Assembly (NCBI GenBank): GCA_003415625.1
Contig: PYIU01000004.1
Location: 2,108,001 to 2,172,000, forward strand
DNA length: 64,000 nucleotides
From: Aquanectria penicillioides
Taxonomy: Eukaryota > Ascomycota > Sordariomycetes > Hypocreales > Nectriaceae
Direction of reading: 5' to 3'
The notes beneath the pieces were generated by a model. That model made no database searches. It saw only the letters and a list, made by a program, of their open reading frames with translations, and had not been told where the DNA came from. Below, piece after piece: positions 1-9,969 of the stretch. How positions within the stretch are numbered: the stretch's first letter is position 1; every line of letters begins with the position of its first letter. A program made the translations under genes and the position numbers.

Positions 1-32
1 GCCATGACGAGCCAAATCTAACAGACAGGCAG

Positions 33-646
33 AACCGACGGTCTCATTCTGTGTATCCCGCTTCCTTTGTTGTGGAAACTTCAGGTTCCTACTCGCCAGT
101 ACGTGGTTTCCCATCATGCCGCCCATAAAACATACTCACAATTCCTTGCGCAGGAAAATCATCATCGGCCTGCTTCTGTCCTCTGGTGCATTCGTTATTG
201 CCGCCGCCATCATTCGCATTATCCTTACACTGTCGTCGGCCCCCTCGGCGCTCACCATCAACACCTGGGGCGTGCGAGAGACCATCGTCGGCATCATTAC
301 TGTCAACATTCCCATCCTTCGACCGGTTTTCAAGCGTTCGTTCTGGACTGGCGAGAGCACTCTCCACAGCACGTCATTAAGAACAACCACAATTGGGGGA
401 AAGTCGACCGACATCTCGGGGCCGTATGAGCTCACGTCTAGCATCAATGAGGGGAAATCGGGAGACAAGAGAGCCCACAGCAGCCAGGAATCGATTGTGG
501 GCAAGGTCGACGTCCAGAATTCGGTCATGGTCCGCACCACCTACGATATTACGCACGAAATAGATGCTGGAGACGACGAGGCATGGTATGGCAACCGAAG
601 AGCCGGGAACAATGCCACAGTTCGAGCAGGATCAACTATTGTATAA
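33..646 (+). CDS. Fungal rhodopsin-like integral membrane protein, C-terminal part (5' end outside window)
   Basis: This is the last part of a seven-helix fungal membrane protein of the Fung_rhodopsin/PTH11-like type. The first visible exon (about 33-98) encodes the helix ending LCIPLPLLWKLQVPTRQ. An intron at 99-153 has donor GTACGT, a CTCAC branch site and a GCAG acceptor. It joins CA to G to make the Gln codon and restores the frame into KIIIGLLLSSGAFVIAAAII, a second helix. A third hydrophobic segment (WGVRETIVGIITVNIPILRP) carries the family's typical W-x-x-x-E helix and is followed by a hydrophilic cytoplasmic tail to TAA at 644-646. The region before 33 carries an in-frame stop at 19-21 and AG acceptors at 23-32, so it is probably the end of another intron. 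Family knowledge: these proteins are often annotated as putative GPCR-like sensors, but ligand and role are unknown. Confidence 0.75.
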
Positions 647-1274
647 AAAAAAAGAAAAAAGAACAAGCGACCCTTGATAGAATTCATGGAAATACATATA
701 ATGTATAATACCAAACCGTTATGAGACGATGTTAACTCAATCCAATCCCTCACGATTCTACGGTGGCATGGGCATTCACTCCCGTGGGAGAAGTGGGTGA
801 AAACCAGCCTGGTTGCTGGGTAGAAAGAACTGTGTAACTTCTTGCTCGCACTGGTAATGTGTAACAATAAGCACAGCCATCAATAATCCTGATTGGGGCC
901 TATCAATTCCTCCTCGCAACCCTGCGACGCCCAAAGGTGCGTTGGCAGTAGCGATGTCGTGTTGATTATGTGCCATTGCTTTTTTCTCCAGATCCGCTAA
1001 CTAGTTTTCCATCTAGACGAAGCCTGCTCCCGCCGCGATCCACGGCAAAACACCGCTGGAAACTAATGGAAAGCTGGAACATGAAGGCGTTGTGAGACAA
1101 AATCGATTGGATGAAAGAGGTAGCCCTACTTGGCGCTGAGCCGACAATCTCGCTCCCCGCGGTTTGACTCTGTCAACACCTCCTCACCACCACCACCACC
1201 ACCACCAGAACTCTCCATCTCCTCTCCCAAAGGCGCTATTGGTCTATCAAATCCGTCTAAGATCTCTATTCAAC
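647..1274. other. Intergenic spacer
   Basis: Begins with an A-rich tract just after the stop of the rhodopsin-like gene, a plausible 3' UTR. It contains no supported gene. The part just before 1275 includes a CCACCA run (about 1188-1207) that reads as poly-His only if a TTG is taken as start. It is more likely the 5' leader of the F-box gene. Confidence 0.5.
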
Positions 1275-2990
1275 ATGGAAGGCAGGCGCTTAAACTCCAG
1301 GGGCTCACTTACCCGGCTACCAGGGGAGGTTATTTTGGAGATTGCCTTGTATCTCGTTGCTTTCAAATCGACTCTCCTCCATCTAAGGCTAGTCAACAAA
1401 CAAATCGGTTCCATAGCGACTAGCGTAGCCTTTCGAAGCCTGCGGTTAGGTGCTCGCGACTCTGATGGTGAGGCCGAGGCATTCCTTCGAATCGTCTCGT
1501 CGGACAGCCTGCGGCCCTTGGTGCGAGAAGTCACCGTCGACACCTGGACGAACACCTACAGGTGGAGACACGAGGCCTTGATGTTCCCCCAATACTTCAT
1601 GGCTGTGTTACCGTACCTTCGGTATATTCGCGGCATGACAACCCTCCACGTGCGGTTCTGCGAATATTCAGTGGCCTCCAGCGAGGACCGGATGTCGAGA
1701 ATCAATTTTGCATTTTGGATTCTCGACACCATCTTCCAATGTGTAGCCGGAACCTGGTCCCCCGAGAGGCAAATGGAAGTCGATTCCATTCTCGGTATAG
1801 ACTTGAATAAAAACTACAGATATACATTGCCGCAAAAAGATATAAAAGAACCTATTCCGCTCAAGACGCTCACGGTGTGCCAGCTGAACGACCATCACGA
1901 CACTCGCCTGACAATAACAGAAGCTTTCAAAATAGTCGTTTCCATGAGCAGCCTAGTCGATTTGAAGTTATCCATTGCATCAGACTTTAACACAATCACC
2001 ATGCTCAACCCAAACGACCTCTATCGGAATCTATCAACCACATGGTTGCCGCCCTCAACCACCAGCAATCTTACCACTTTGTCCCTCTACTGGAAAGGTC
2101 CGTTCGACAATGATCTTCCGAATATCGCTTTACGGGACATGTGGCCGGGCCCCGGTACCAAAAGCGATTTCCCCTTCCTCAAGGTCCTTGCATTGGGGCA
2201 ATACGTCATCAAGTCTGATTGGCAGGTGGATTGGATTGCTTCGCTTGGCAAAGAGACCAGCTCAGGAGGCCTAGAAGAACTCTACCTGGACAAATGCAGC
2301 ATCCTCTTCTACCCCTGTCCCAAGACCAGTCACAAAGGGAAAAATCCACTTGTCAAGAGTAGCGGCAAGGGTGATGACAAGAATGGGCCAGATCTTGATA
2401 CACCAGCACCGCATCCTCTCCGATGGCATAATGTACTCGACAGATGGCATGAAACTATGACAGGCCTCAAGGTGTTCAAGATGGGGCGTGGGGTATGGCG
2501 CGGTGTTCATCGGGCAACATCAGATGCCATTATCCCGCCTGAAGACCGCGACGGCAAGACTTGGCATCTCAAAACCCAGCCCTACATGCACAACAACTTC
2601 CGTAATTTCAACTGTCCAACGCCGCCACGAACGATCGAGGCTCAACATGTGCAGAAATACAGGTTTGGCACCGGTTTAGATAGCGGCCGCCCTTCGACGC
2701 TGGAATATCGTGCGCCTCGGGAAAAGAGAGCCGCCCGAGGAGTCCAGAGTACCGACTCGGCAGAAGACGATGACGACTTGCAGCACGAAGGGGATAGCGA
2801 CGAAGAAAATCAGCCGGAGCCAGGTGAGAATTCGCAACCTGAGCCTGGCTCCAGCAGCCAGGAACGCTACAGGTGCGCGCTGCCCTTATGGCTCTCTGAA
2901 AATGGCCTGGGGAACAGAGATCTGGTGGCATTGGGCATGTTCAATGCTACGGTCCATATAAGACGGATTGAGAGCGAGGGCCAATTGTAA
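1275..2990 (+). CDS. F-box domain protein, 571 aa
   Basis: Uninterrupted reading frame starting at an ATG in good context (CAACATGG). The open frame extends 37 codons upstream, but only from a TTG and through a poly-His run, so ATG 1275 is preferred. Residues about 12-55 form an F-box (LTRLPGEVILEIALYL followed by a conserved-type LRLVNKQIGSIA helix), the module that binds Skp1 in SCF ubiquitin ligases. The middle contains leucine-rich stretches (for example LSIASDFNTI and NLTTLSLYWKG) of the irregular type seen in fungal F-box proteins. The C-terminus is acidic and repeats QPEPG twice (ENQPEPGENSQPEPG). Substrate unknown. Inference: substrate adaptor of an SCF complex. Such F-box proteins are numerous and variable in filamentous fungi. 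Confidence 0.75.
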   Translation: MEGRRLNSRGSLTRLPGEVILEIALYLVAFKSTLLHLRLVNKQIGSIATSVAFRSLRLGARDSDGEAEAFLRIVSSDSLRPLVREVTVDTWTNTYRWRHEALMFPQYFMAVLPYLRYIRGMTTLHVRFCEYSVASSEDRMSRINFAFWILDTIFQCVAGTWSPERQMEVDSILGIDLNKNYRYTLPQKDIKEPIPLKTLTVCQLNDHHDTRLTITEAFKIVVSMSSLVDLKLSIASDFNTITMLNPNDLYRNLSTTWLPPSTTSNLTTLSLYWKGPFDNDLPNIALRDMWPGPGTKSDFPFLKVLALGQYVIKSDWQVDWIASLGKETSSGGLEELYLDKCSILFYPCPKTSHKGKNPLVKSSGKGDDKNGPDLDTPAPHPLRWHNVLDRWHETMTGLKVFKMGRGVWRGVHRATSDAIIPPEDRDGKTWHLKTQPYMHNNFRNFNCPTPPRTIEAQHVQKYRFGTGLDSGRPSTLEYRAPREKRAARGVQSTDSAEDDDDLQHEGDSDEENQPEPGENSQPEPGSSSQERYRCALPLWLSENGLGNRDLVALGMFNATVHIRRIESEGQL

Positions 2991-5692
2991 CCACTGCCTC
3001 GAGTCTGCATTAGACGAAAGGCCCGGCGACAAAGCGAGGACGGCGCAGTCACCACGCGCCACAGGGACGCCATTCGCCCGATGCGATTCTCAAAGGCGAG
3101 TTGTCATCTTTCTGCATCGTCAAAAGTCAAGTCTGGTGCATCCATCATCCATCATTACTATACATAGTTGCCAACTCGGCTCCGAGCTCATGTCCAAATC
3201 GGGTTCAATGCCCGGCGCTGATTCGAGACTGGAATGCCAGCAAATCCCCACATCCACTCCACATTCATATGTCTAATGCCTTCGCAAAACTCGAAACGGT
3301 CACCAACCGCTATTCACCAGAGCCCTTTTCAAAATCCCATGATTCATCCACCAGCTCCGTCCGGTCATTTCTCCCCAGTTTCCCTCTTCTCAAACGCCAC
3401 CTTGGACGGATTGGAACTCGCTTTTGGAAGAACACATTTTAGCTCCGAGCAGCGCATTCGCGATGCCCATTCCTTGTGGGGGGGCAGTGCAATATCAAAA
3501 ACTGAACAAACACATGGTCTTCCCCAATCATCGAGGAATGCGCATCGCATGTTGGGGCTACTACCAGCAAACCAGGTGACTACAAAGTCGCCCACAATGA
3601 CTCAAAGATAGTCAACAGCCTAATCGCATTGGCGGGCTTGCAGTCATGGATCTAGTCGACTTAGCAGTCAAAGCCAAGCGGCTTCGAGGTCATGGTCAAT
3701 TCACGCATCTCGAATCTGAGGAGATGCTACGGTTTGCTTTTTCAGGGTCTTCTCGACGGCCAGAATTAGAGAAAACTTACAAGAATATCCATACATGGTG
3801 CCACTACGGAATTCTCCTGGGACGGTATTTGCCATCTGCAAAACAGGGAACTATTTTCCAGCTCCTCTGAAGCTCGCTTGCCCTCCCAAGTCTAATTTCG
3901 TCAGACAACAGGTCATCGGGCAACGCCCCGGCAGAGGGTCACGTAGGTGTTCTCAATTTTGGATTCCTTTCACACTAAACACTAGTTTGCTGTACTCCGC
4001 TTGTCTCGTTTTCCTTTTCTTTTTTTTCCCTTCTGTACTGCGGACGCACTGCGATTCACCTGTCAGCACATTAACCAGTATGCCCCCCACCCCCTCTTGA
4101 TAGCAGTCTTTCCTCTGTGTTTTTATCGATTATCTCACGAATTATCCCACGTCTTTCTTTTGGATTCTTCTGGGGTTGCCCTTTTTTTTTTCTAAAAGGC
4201 AAGAGATACCAGGAATGTAATAGATGGGTGATAGGCATTGTGAGGGATGCAACAGTCAGATGATATTCAGGTCCAACAGAAGTCAGCAGGGTTAGAAATC
4301 GGAATGATCGGTAATAGCCGTGAAGGTCATGAATCAGATTGAACCTATTTCATGATCAAACCAAGTCGAAGAGTTCACTGGACCAGACTTTGTGATTGAC
4401 TGCCCACCTCAACAGGGTTCGGAGTATCCGTGTCCAGCTTGAAAGCCGCACATCTTCCCCTGGCAGGAGAGCACTTCACATCCGTAGACCTCAAATAGGC
4501 TACCCCGAGTGCTTTGAGCTCCGAGCTAGCTGACAGGTTATGTATCAGTGACGCCATTCGCTCTGTGCACCTACAGGGCATGGAAGAAACGTCCGAGGCT
4601 TCAGAATTCATGCCCAGTTAGCCTTGGATGAATGAATCCATCTGTTTGCTCGCTTTTGATCTGGACGGCAATTAGCCAAGTCAGACTCTGGACGACCATG
4701 CATGTAGATGATCTCATGACGTCATCTGAGTAAAACTGCCAGGTCACGACGATAACGCGTCTATCAGACCCGTGTCATCTAATCACTGAGCACGCCAGTA
4801 CCTGAATGCCATCCAGTAATATTAGGGGCAAATACAATCAGTAATATGGAATACAATACAGCCAACTCCGGTCTTCTTCTCTGTGCCGAGCCACATACTC
4901 CAACGTCCCCAAACTCCTCCGCCCCGACCGCCCTTCCTAAGCAAAGCGCCATTGGTGTCGTCCGCACATACAATCCCAAGGGGTGGGGGGCTCATAATAC
5001 AACAGCCATGGTTTCATCTTGCCATGTCTGTCAGAGCAATTACATCGTCAGCCACGACTCGCGGTGGCTTGAGAATGTGTGTGTGATAGATGATTCAGTT
5101 CAAGTCCTCAAACTCCAAAAGCCTGCCACATATCTTGACGGGCTCAGCGGCGGGAGGTAACTTGCATTTCTGATAATGCTTCGACGGCTTTCTCTATTGG
5201 GACAGGCCTCCCGAGGGATGCCACGTCATATCAGAAACCGATAAGATGTATTAGGGCAACACTGCCGTGGTGCCCAATGGCGCAGCTGGTGAGTGAATTG
5301 GGGGTCCAAAAAGCAAAAAAAGACCTTCTAGATGCAAACTGGGTCTATGGACTGCCTCCGTTCCAGTGTACATGTCCATGCCAAAAAAAAACTTCGGTTG
5401 GAAAGCCGATGAACCATTAATGCGGAGGGGAAATCATGTCGAAAAAACAATGTCCATGCTATGCAACTGTGCATGAATGACCAACAAAACACTATGACAG
5501 GGATAAAATAGTCGTATCAAACAACATTTTTTTCGGGTTTGTCCAGGAGTATCTTCGCCCAATTCGTCGACATCTGATGTTCGACCGTGTATATCGTGGG
5601 CGGTAAGCTGTTGTTAAGTGTGCATATGTATGTACGTGGGTATCCTGGGATATCAAACAAGGTGAAGGGATCCAGATCTATCGGACTCCTTC
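2991..5692. other. Gene-poor intergenic region
   Basis: About 2.7 kb with only short open frames in every frame and none with a recognisable domain. It holds T-rich tracts near 4017-4030 and 4180-4193. One short open frame, 3646-3870 (+), encodes a globular-looking stretch (YKNIHTWCHYGILLGRYLPS) but has no extension or splice partner that I can see. It could be a relic of a gene. Converging 3' UTRs are not expected here, because the flanking genes are + on the left and - on the right, so the two genes end towards each other across this gap. Confidence 0.4.
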
Positions 5693-7927
5693 CTAGACGC
5701 GGCTGTGGCTGGCGCTGGTGCGGCTGCGTTCGTCTTCTTCCTCAATGACGTCGCTGAGTCTCGTAGGGTGGTGATGGCGAGGAACAGTCTCCCAGCCGGG
5801 GGCGCCGTAGCCAGAGCCTGAGTAGTCTTGGGGATCCGTATAAGCGCCAGTCCATTGATTGCCGCCAGCAGATGTTGAGGGAGAGTCCTGCTTACCACTT
5901 GGTGGGTTTGTGGTGGCCGGTGTCTCGTACTCTTCTGCTTCATCATCAGAACCCGAATACGTGGAGGGTGGTGCAGCGAAGGGGATCTTGTTTCCTTGGG
6001 CATCCAGCACAAAATTGCCATTCGCGTCGATCAGGTACTCACCTTCGCTGTAACCACCCTCAGAACCTCCTGCAACATAGCGTCCGCTGCCCGGCTGAGC
6101 CGGGGCAGTCTGCTGGCCCTGGTATGCGTCGCTGGGACCGGGCGTTGTTGAAGGAGGCTGGCTCTGCGGAGATGCAGTGTGCTCCGGCGGGAAGTTCTGG
6201 CTACCATATTCGGATTGGTAAGTACCTTGACCCCGGGTGCTGGTATGTCGGCTGGGACCGCCCTGTGTCATCGGGACGACTTGAACACCGCCGACGATGG
6301 TGGGCTGGCCGGATTGAAGGGACAGCGTCCTGTCGCGTTCTTCCTGCTCGCGCCGTCCGAGCTCCTCCCACGCTCGGCGCGCCTCTTCTTTAGATATAGC
6401 GAGCTCCTTGCGCATCTCAGTCAGCTGCTTCTGAGCCTTGGAGGTTCCTCGCTCATTCTCAACAGCCTCCCTAATGGCCTCGGCTCGGCCGCGTCGCTCT
6501 TGCTCTAGTGCAGCTTCCAACATAGCGTTGACCTCTTGGGCCCGCTCCAGTTCAGCTCTCGTCTCGAAAAACCATCGCTGGAACTTGCGCTCGGAGCTTG
6601 CACGAAGTCGCTGCAGCTCGACGACGGCGTGGAACAGGTTTGCGCCAGCGGCGGAGAGATCTGTCACCTGGCGGGCAAGCTGCTGGTTAAGGGGGTCCCG
6701 GTTGAGCTCGTCCTTGTTCTGCTCCAGCTTGCGGATCCAGTAGCTGGTTAGGCCTTCCCAATGGGCAGACAGCGTCTCCCATCGTTCAAAGGCATGAGGG
6801 AAGGAGTTGCGTGGCCTGGCGCCAGCGGTGGTGCCTTGGGCCGCGGACTCGGTGGTCTGGCTTTGGCCCTGGCCAGCAAAGGCAGGCTGGCCACCGGCTG
6901 CCGTGGTCGTGTAGGCCGGCTGCTGGGTGGCGCTGGTCCTTGACGGGCGTGGGGGAGGGATTTGTGAGGTAGTAGAGGCCCTTTGTCGGCCTGTAGTGGT
7001 TTCGGGAGCGACCTGTGTCGGCCGCTGCGGGTCGGTGGGCTCGCGTGAGTCTACAACGGTGCCCTGACCGCCAGCAACGCCAGAAGGTCGACGCTCGTTC
7101 CGTTTTCGTGCTTCTTCTTCAGCTCTAGTACGCTCCAGTCTCTCTGCTTCAGCCCGCTGCCTCGCCTCTCGGGCCGCACGCTCTTGCATGATCATCCTCG
7201 GGCCCTTAATGCCGGAGGGAGAGCTCGTGGGCGCCGGGGCGGCACGGAACGGAGCGGGCTTACCATTGGAGGTGGCGGGGACGCCAGTAGCTGCCATGAG
7301 TTCGGCCATGCTCGCAGATTCCTCTTCAAGGTCCGGGGTGAAGGGATTGGGGTTGCGCAGCGCCTCCTCGAGGGCAAAGAGGATGGCGCTGTGGGTGTGC
7401 TTGGAGATACGGACCGCGGGATGTGGTGCGGTACGGGCGGTTGCCCTAAGAGAAGAAGATCGTCGAGGAGGGGATTGAGGAAGTTCCGAAGACACCTCGT
7501 CGGGGTCGTCGAGCAGATCCTGCGACAAACGTCGGTGACGGCGGTGGACCTGACGACTTACCGAATGAAGTGGGATGAGGCCCAAGACAGTGGGATGGTT
7601 CTCGGGCAGCTCCTCGACAGGTGCTGGGATTGGCTTGGGCGCAAATCCGACAGAAGCGGCTTCTACGTGAACCTGGCGAGGTTTTGGGCTCGCAGAGGCC
7701 TCAAACTTGGGGGTTCGGCGGAGACTTCGGGGTTGCGAGGACGGTGTGGAGAGTCGCTCGGCAGGATCAGGCGTCTGAGTTGGCAGCGGTCTGGGCTGCT
7801 GGCGTTGCTGGGGGAAGGTCGTGGACTCGTGAGGGTCGTGACAGTCGTTAGGAGTTGGTGAGGGGCGTGGGACGGACACGACTGCGGCGCGGCGCGGAGT
7901 TGGGGGTGTTTTTGGTGAGGTTGACAA
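5693..7927 (-). CDS. Conserved-looking disordered/coiled-coil protein; 5' end unresolved
   Basis: A 744-codon open frame. It is not recognised with certainty. The N-terminal third is Pro/Ser/Arg-rich but includes ordered-looking sequence (HTHSAILFALEEALRNPNPF). The centre has an Arg/Glu/Ala helical segment (QERAAREARQRAEAERLERT). Around residues 370-500 lies a likely globular/coiled-coil block (WETLSAHWEGLTSYWIRKLE, then a long Glu/Arg/Ala helix with FQRWFFETRAELERAQE). The C-terminus is low complexity (Ser/Gly/Tyr/Gln-rich) and ends SRTSASHSRV. The frame opens at a TTG (7927) just after an in-frame TGA (7937-7939). The first ATG in frame is at 7309 (MAELMAATG), giving 538 aa, but the roughly 200 codons before it look coding. 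No ATG occurs on this strand between 7310 and 8519. A possible 42-nt in-frame intron (donor GTAAGT after the LIPLHS codons) also lies in the N-terminal part. Coding status is likely; the start is uncertain. Confidence 0.65.
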   Translation of the reverse strand: MSTSPKTPPTPRRAAVVSVPRPSPTPNDCHDPHESTTFPQQRQQPRPLPTQTPDPAERLSTPSSQPRSLRRTPKFEASASPKPRQVHVEAASVGFAPKPIPAPVEELPENHPTVLGLIPLHSVSRQVHRRHRRLSQDLLDDPDEVSSELPQSPPRRSSSLRATARTAPHPAVRISKHTHSAILFALEEALRNPNPFTPDLEEESASMAELMAATGVPATSNGKPAPFRAAPAPTSSPSGIKGPRMIMQERAAREARQRAEAERLERTRAEEEARKRNERRPSGVAGGQGTVVDSREPTDPQRPTQVAPETTTGRQRASTTSQIPPPRPSRTSATQQPAYTTTAAGGQPAFAGQGQSQTTESAAQGTTAGARPRNSFPHAFERWETLSAHWEGLTSYWIRKLEQNKDELNRDPLNQQLARQVTDLSAAGANLFHAVVELQRLRASSERKFQRWFFETRAELERAQEVNAMLEAALEQERRGRAEAIREAVENERGTSKAQKQLTEMRKELAISKEEARRAWEELGRREQEERDRTLSLQSGQPTIVGGVQVVPMTQGGPSRHTSTRGQGTYQSEYGSQNFPPEHTASPQSQPPSTTPGPSDAYQGQQTAPAQPGSGRYVAGGSEGGYSEGEYLIDANGNFVLDAQGNKIPFAAPPSTYSGSDDEAEEYETPATTNPPSGKQDSPSTSAGGNQWTGAYTDPQDYSGSGYGAPGWETVPRHHHPTRLSDVIEEEDERSRTSASHSRV

Positions 7928-8021
7928 GGTGAAAGTTCACCAGCGAGAGCTGGTGGCGGTGGTCGAAGAGGTGGTGAGGTGAGGTGGTGGGTGGGGTTGA
8001 GCTGCCGTTGGTGTGGTGTTT

Positions 8022-8075
8022 CTGCGGGAGCAAGTCAAGCAAGAGAATTGGTCTCAGTGGAAGCGACCAACTCAC
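8022..8075 (-). other. Probable 5'-leader intron of the 5.7-7.9 kb gene
   Basis: Reading the minus strand, 8075 opens with a consensus donor GTGAGT. A CTTGACTT branch-like site follows, and the segment ends in a pyrimidine-rich TCCCGCAG acceptor at 8022; total length is 54 nt, typical of filamentous fungi. If it is spliced, transcription starts upstream of 8075 and the leader exon (including the stretch before 8075) still contains no ATG. Confidence 0.45.
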
Positions 8076-8856
8076 TCAAGCTCGACTCTGCGATGCCAAC
8101 GCAGAGGGATAAAAAAAAATGGACTGACTGGAATTTCTCTCAAACAAGGTCTGAGGAGAGAGGAGAGAGCACAGGAACAGAAAAGGAAAGGACTGCCGGC
8201 AATCGTGGAAGTGAAGGGACCCCTGGTGATGTCAAAAAGCTGGTGGCAGGAAAAGTTGAGAAAAATGGGGGAGGCTGGCAAAGCTGGTTCCGCCCAGCGC
8301 CCGCGAGCGCCCAGTACCTGAACCGAGTACCCAGTGACCAGTGAGCGTCAGCGGGCCAGCGCACCTAGGCGATGGGCCACAAATCCCAGCGATTCCCGGC
8401 TTCCAGCCAACCGGACTGTTTAAATGCACAAAAATTCCTTCTGGCTGTTGTCGCTTGAAGTGTTCGAGTCTGCTATCCAATGGTTCTAGTCAATGCCGGC
8501 GCTCAATGGCTGGCAGCACCCATGCGCCTTTTGCCCTGGAGCCTTGAGCCTGGGTTTGTCCCAGAGTGGGCTGCTCTGAAGGCCTGGGCTGGACTGGGCG
8601 CGGTAAGACAGAGGGAGAGGGGGAGAGAGAATGAGGCCGCACTCTGACTGCCGAGGTTTTCGCTCATCAGAACTGAACCAGGAGGCTTTTTCGATTGCCT
8701 TTCGGGCAAGGAAACCTAACGGCGCAGGAGGCCACACAGGTCCGATTCCTTGGTGGCCACTAACTTTCGGGATGGATGGCACCGATGAATGCTGCTGCCC
8801 AACGGGAATGGCGGCCGAGGGCGGCGTCCTGTGACGTCTTGTCGGAGGTGTGGGTG

Positions 8857-8967
8857 TGATTTGTGTGTGTTGTACGTGTATGTATGTGTGCGTGTTCGTG
8901 TGTGAGAGAGTGTGTGTGTGCGCGTGTGCGTGTGTGTGTGTGTGTGTGTGCGCGCACACACTCTCTC
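8857..8967. repeat. GT microsatellite with CA-strand inverted partner (hairpin/Z-DNA prone)
   Basis: A degenerate (GT)n tract with interspersed CG steps. The left arm at 8904-8924 (GAGAGAG, then TG repeats, then CGCG) is mirrored by CGCGCACACACTCTCTC at 8951-8967, so the two ends can pair as a hairpin. Alternating purine-pyrimidine GT/GC sequence is the classic Z-DNA-forming type. Confidence 0.8.
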
Positions 8968-9945
8968 GACCTCGATAGTCGAGTTGATTCCAAGGCTGGC
9001 GCAACACGATGGAATGGTGCGCCTCGCGATTCGGACTTGGGCATCCGGTGAAGCTGTAGACAGAGGTAATGGCGCGGTCCGTTCAGGGCGACACGACGAC
9101 CACCATGCTCGCAGCCCAATGGCGCAGCTGTGACTCTAGAACCCAAGTCTAGTTATCACCATCAGGATGCGCGCTCCGTCCAGCCTTTTGGGGGGGAAGA
9201 GAAAAGGTTGAGGTGTAGGTACGGGGTACAGTAGAGTTTGTAGGAGAGAAGAGAAGCTTCAACGAACGTCCAAGGGGGAATATCCACACGCGCTCAGTCG
9301 CGCGCGCATCCACAACCCACAGACCCGAGACACCTGCCTCGACGGGACAGGGCAATCAGATTGATTGATGATTGACGGGACAGAGGGACGAGGGATGGAG
9401 AGACGAGGGACGAGGGACGAGACTGGCAAGGGAGGTCAAGGCCAACGCACGCAGAAAAGCAGGCGAGCTCTACATAATACTTGCATAAGGGCGCTTTACT
9501 AGACGCACATACACGCAAGGGCCTCTCAGAGCCAGCTAGGGCGCGCGACACCACGCACACGCACAGGACACCGCAGGACGCCATCAAACGCAGGCAGGGC
9601 TTTTCTCCATGACACCAAGTCACCAACGACCTGGACGGAGAGTCAAGCTGGACTGGGGGCAGGTCCGATGGCTCATGGGATGCTGTAGGGATCCTTGAGG
9701 CAAGGCGGGCACTAGCTAGCTCCCATCTCGGCGAGCACTGTCAGCATCAAGACGGACCACGGCCGATTCGACCTTTCCCTGCTGGTGCTGGCTCGGGTAC
9801 GAAACGCCTCCACTTTGATCCAGCCCATCGTCTCGGTATCTCTGGCGCCCTCCCTCTAAGCTCTCTCTGGCCTGGTTTCTCGTTCTCTTTTTTTCAATCG
9901 GTGACGTTATTTCTTCACATGATCAACAAGGGGAGGGAGAGAGAA

Positions 9946-9969
9946 GGGGGGGGGGGGGGGGGGGGGGGG
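9946..9969 (+). repeat. Poly-G tract, 24 bases
   Basis: Uninterrupted run of 24 G preceded by a GA-rich stretch. The length is prone to sequencing and assembly error. Confidence 0.9.

Noticed and set aside
5272..5288. tRNA A-box-like word TGGCGCAGCTGG, with the same 17 bases again at 9114-9130
   Set aside because: No matching B box or cloverleaf can be drawn at either place, so not called a tRNA or SINE.
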